Source of the DNA: an uncultured Treponema sp.
GTDB lineage: Bacteria > Spirochaetota > Spirochaetia > Treponematales > Treponemataceae
Assembly: GCA_937915735.1 (NCBI GenBank)
Contig: CALGGS010000195.1
Span: 1 to 60,699, forward strand
Length of the DNA stretch: 60,699 nucleotides
Reading direction: 5' to 3'
The position numbers and the translations under genes are program-made. Under the pieces are notes generated by a model, which saw only the letters and a list, made by a program, of their open reading frames with translations, did not search any database and was not told where the DNA came from. Numbering within the stretch: the first letter of the stretch is position 1; the number at the start of each line of letters is the position of its first letter. Positions 60,070-60,699 of the stretch are shown here, in pieces.

Positions 60070-60387
60070 CTAAGAATAGTTTTCAATGAAGTCGTCAATT
60101 TGTTTGACGACTTTTTGTTTTAAGTCACTTGCCATTTGAATAATTTCATTTTTTTCACTGCTTTTTTGATTATCAGGGCTTTCTAAAAAAAGTTGATATG
60201 GAAGCAGATTCAACACATCGATTATTTTCTGAATTACATCAGTAGATGGAAAATTTTTTCCGTTTTCAACGGCATTCAGATAATTTGGACTCAGACCGAT
60301 TTTCTCTGAAAATGCAAGCTGGGAAAAGCCTGCCTTATTTCTGTAAAACCTTAAATTCTGAATAAAAATCTGCTGGAAATGAGTCAT
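60070..60387 (-). CDS. XRE-family helix-turn-helix regulator
   Basis: 105 residues. A Cro/CI-type HTH spans about 10-65 (GFSQLAFSEKIGLSPNYLNA), with a charged helical tail (SDLKQKVVKQIDDFIENYS). A likely repressor of itself and of the divergent gene at 60518, because six half-sites of one motif fill the gap between them. The ATG lies six bases from a CATAAT -10 box (60394-60399 on +). It may be of phage or mobile-element origin; this is not certain. Confidence 0.85.
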   Translation of the reverse strand: MTHFQQIFIQNLRFYRNKAGFSQLAFSEKIGLSPNYLNAVENGKNFPSTDVIQKIIDVLNLLPYQLFLESPDNQKSSEKNEIIQMASDLKQKVVKQIDDFIENYS

Positions 60388-60393
60388 ACAAAT

Positions 60394-60399
60394 ATTATG
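60394..60399 (-). promoter_or_regulatory. -10 box of the XRE gene, 6 bases from ATG
   Basis: CATAAT on the minus strand ends six bases before the ATG at 60387. No clear -35 box. Confidence 0.4.
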
Positions 60400-60430
60400 A
60401 CGAAACAGACTGTATTGATATTCAACCTTT

Positions 60431-60500
60431 TACAGTTAAAATAACTGTAACTCAGTTGATTTAAAACTGAAATTCAGTTACTCTCAATGTAATACAGTTG
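60431..60500. promoter_or_regulatory. Operator array: six CAGTT/AACTG half-sites in 70 bases
   Basis: TACAGTTA/TAACTGTA form a perfect dyad (60431-60449, spacer AAA). CAGTT/AACTG form another (60453-60469), and AACTGAA/TTCAGTT a third (60465-60479, one-base centre). A further TACAGTTG is at 60493-60500. Probable binding sites for the adjacent XRE protein. Confidence 0.75.
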
Positions 60501-60517
60501 ATTTATTGGAGATAGCA

Positions 60518-60699
60518 TTGTCTCAATACGCCATTCTCTGCGGTTCGGCACCGGAAGGTTTCCGCCAGAGAAAAATTGAATACATGTACGATTTTCTCAT
60601 CAGAGAGACTGGAAAAAGTCAGGAGACAGAGGAGGCTCTTGTCCTTCCCAACGGAGTGAATGAGCTTTTTCTGGAAGGCCTTTTGAATGAGGTCTTTGA
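60518..60699 (+). CDS. Unknown protein, 3' end outside the window
   Basis: 60 codons are visible, starting with TTG at 60518 with GGAG at 60508-60511. The N-terminus reads LSQYAILCGSAPEGFRQR, a hydrophobic strand followed by a Gly-containing loop, then a helix (IEYMYDFLIRETG) and LPNGVNELFLEGLLNEVF. I do not recognise a family with confidence; a Rossmann-like or caspase-like start is only a guess. It is probably controlled by the XRE regulator next to it. Confidence 0.6.
   Translation, partial: MSQYAILCGSAPEGFRQRKIEYMYDFLIRETGKSQETEEALVLPNGVNELFLEGLLNEVF

Noticed and set aside
1..60699. tRNA, rRNA, CRISPR array, riboswitch or complete insertion sequence
   Set aside because: Gene-free stretches are short and I saw no cloverleaf, regularly spaced direct repeats, known riboswitch core or transposase gene. 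A tRNAscan-SE, CRISPRCasFinder and Rfam scan would settle this.

Overview
The window looks like a chromosomal segment of a host-associated Treponema (Spirochaetota). Spirochaete-type genes support this: a Tp34/P19-like iron lipoprotein, a P83/100-type antigen, a very long GreA fusion, a DUF4912 gene next to a GH57-like gene, and several Treponema-style exported proteins and lipoproteins. Base composition is moderately AT-rich. I see no rRNA, tRNA or CRISPR array.

Layout: (1) 1-~950 is phage-like: a family A DNA polymerase fragment with its 5' end outside the window and no C-terminal catalytic motifs, then an unknown phage-style ORF. This runs by a 4-base overlap into a LacI-sensor/AraC regulator (898-3177). 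(2) 3184-5736 is a class A penicillin-binding protein. (3) 5838-18540 on + holds sbcD-sbcC, an ornithine carbamoyltransferase, a small exported protein, a DHH phosphoesterase, an oversized signal peptidase I, a PilZ protein, an exported helical protein and a ComEC-like protein. (4) 18537-28518 on - holds an iron-uptake operon (FTR1, Tp34/P19, DUF2318, FtsX-type permease), the P83/100 antigen, a beta-propeller protein and an RlmD-type rRNA methyltransferase. (5) 28588-32750 on + is a phoH-pgpH-ybeY-corC housekeeping cluster. (6) 32753-41276 on - holds a CPA2 antiporter, the GreA fusion, a TPR protein, a PFL activase, and an ATP-grasp/SDR pair. (7) 41378-46725 holds a GH3 lipoprotein, a GT4, a divergent AroA and HflX. 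(8) 46837-51288 on + is a gliding-type ABC operon (GldA/F/G-like plus DUF4340). (9) 51343-59975 holds an extended KDPG aldolase, a lipoprotein, the DUF4912/GH57-like pair and a LacI-MalEFG-like sugar operon. (10) 60070-60699 is an XRE repressor diverging from an unknown gene cut by the window edge, with a dense operator array between them.

Three themes stand out. First, operon-leading genes very often have a sigma-70-like -10 box only 5-8 bases before the start codon and no Shine-Dalgarno sequence, so leaderless or nearly leaderless mRNAs are predicted at about a dozen sites, while internal genes carry normal Shine-Dalgarno sequences. Second, small dispersed palindromic repeats lie both between and inside genes, where they appear to have been absorbed as coding sequence (C-terminus of the PgpH-like protein, end of YbeY, inside the ATP-grasp enzyme). 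Third, two enzyme-family proteins have lost expected active-site residues (the AroA and GH57 homologues). The least familiar loci are the phage/chromosome junction at the left edge, the SDR/ATP-grasp pair and the right-edge XRE locus.
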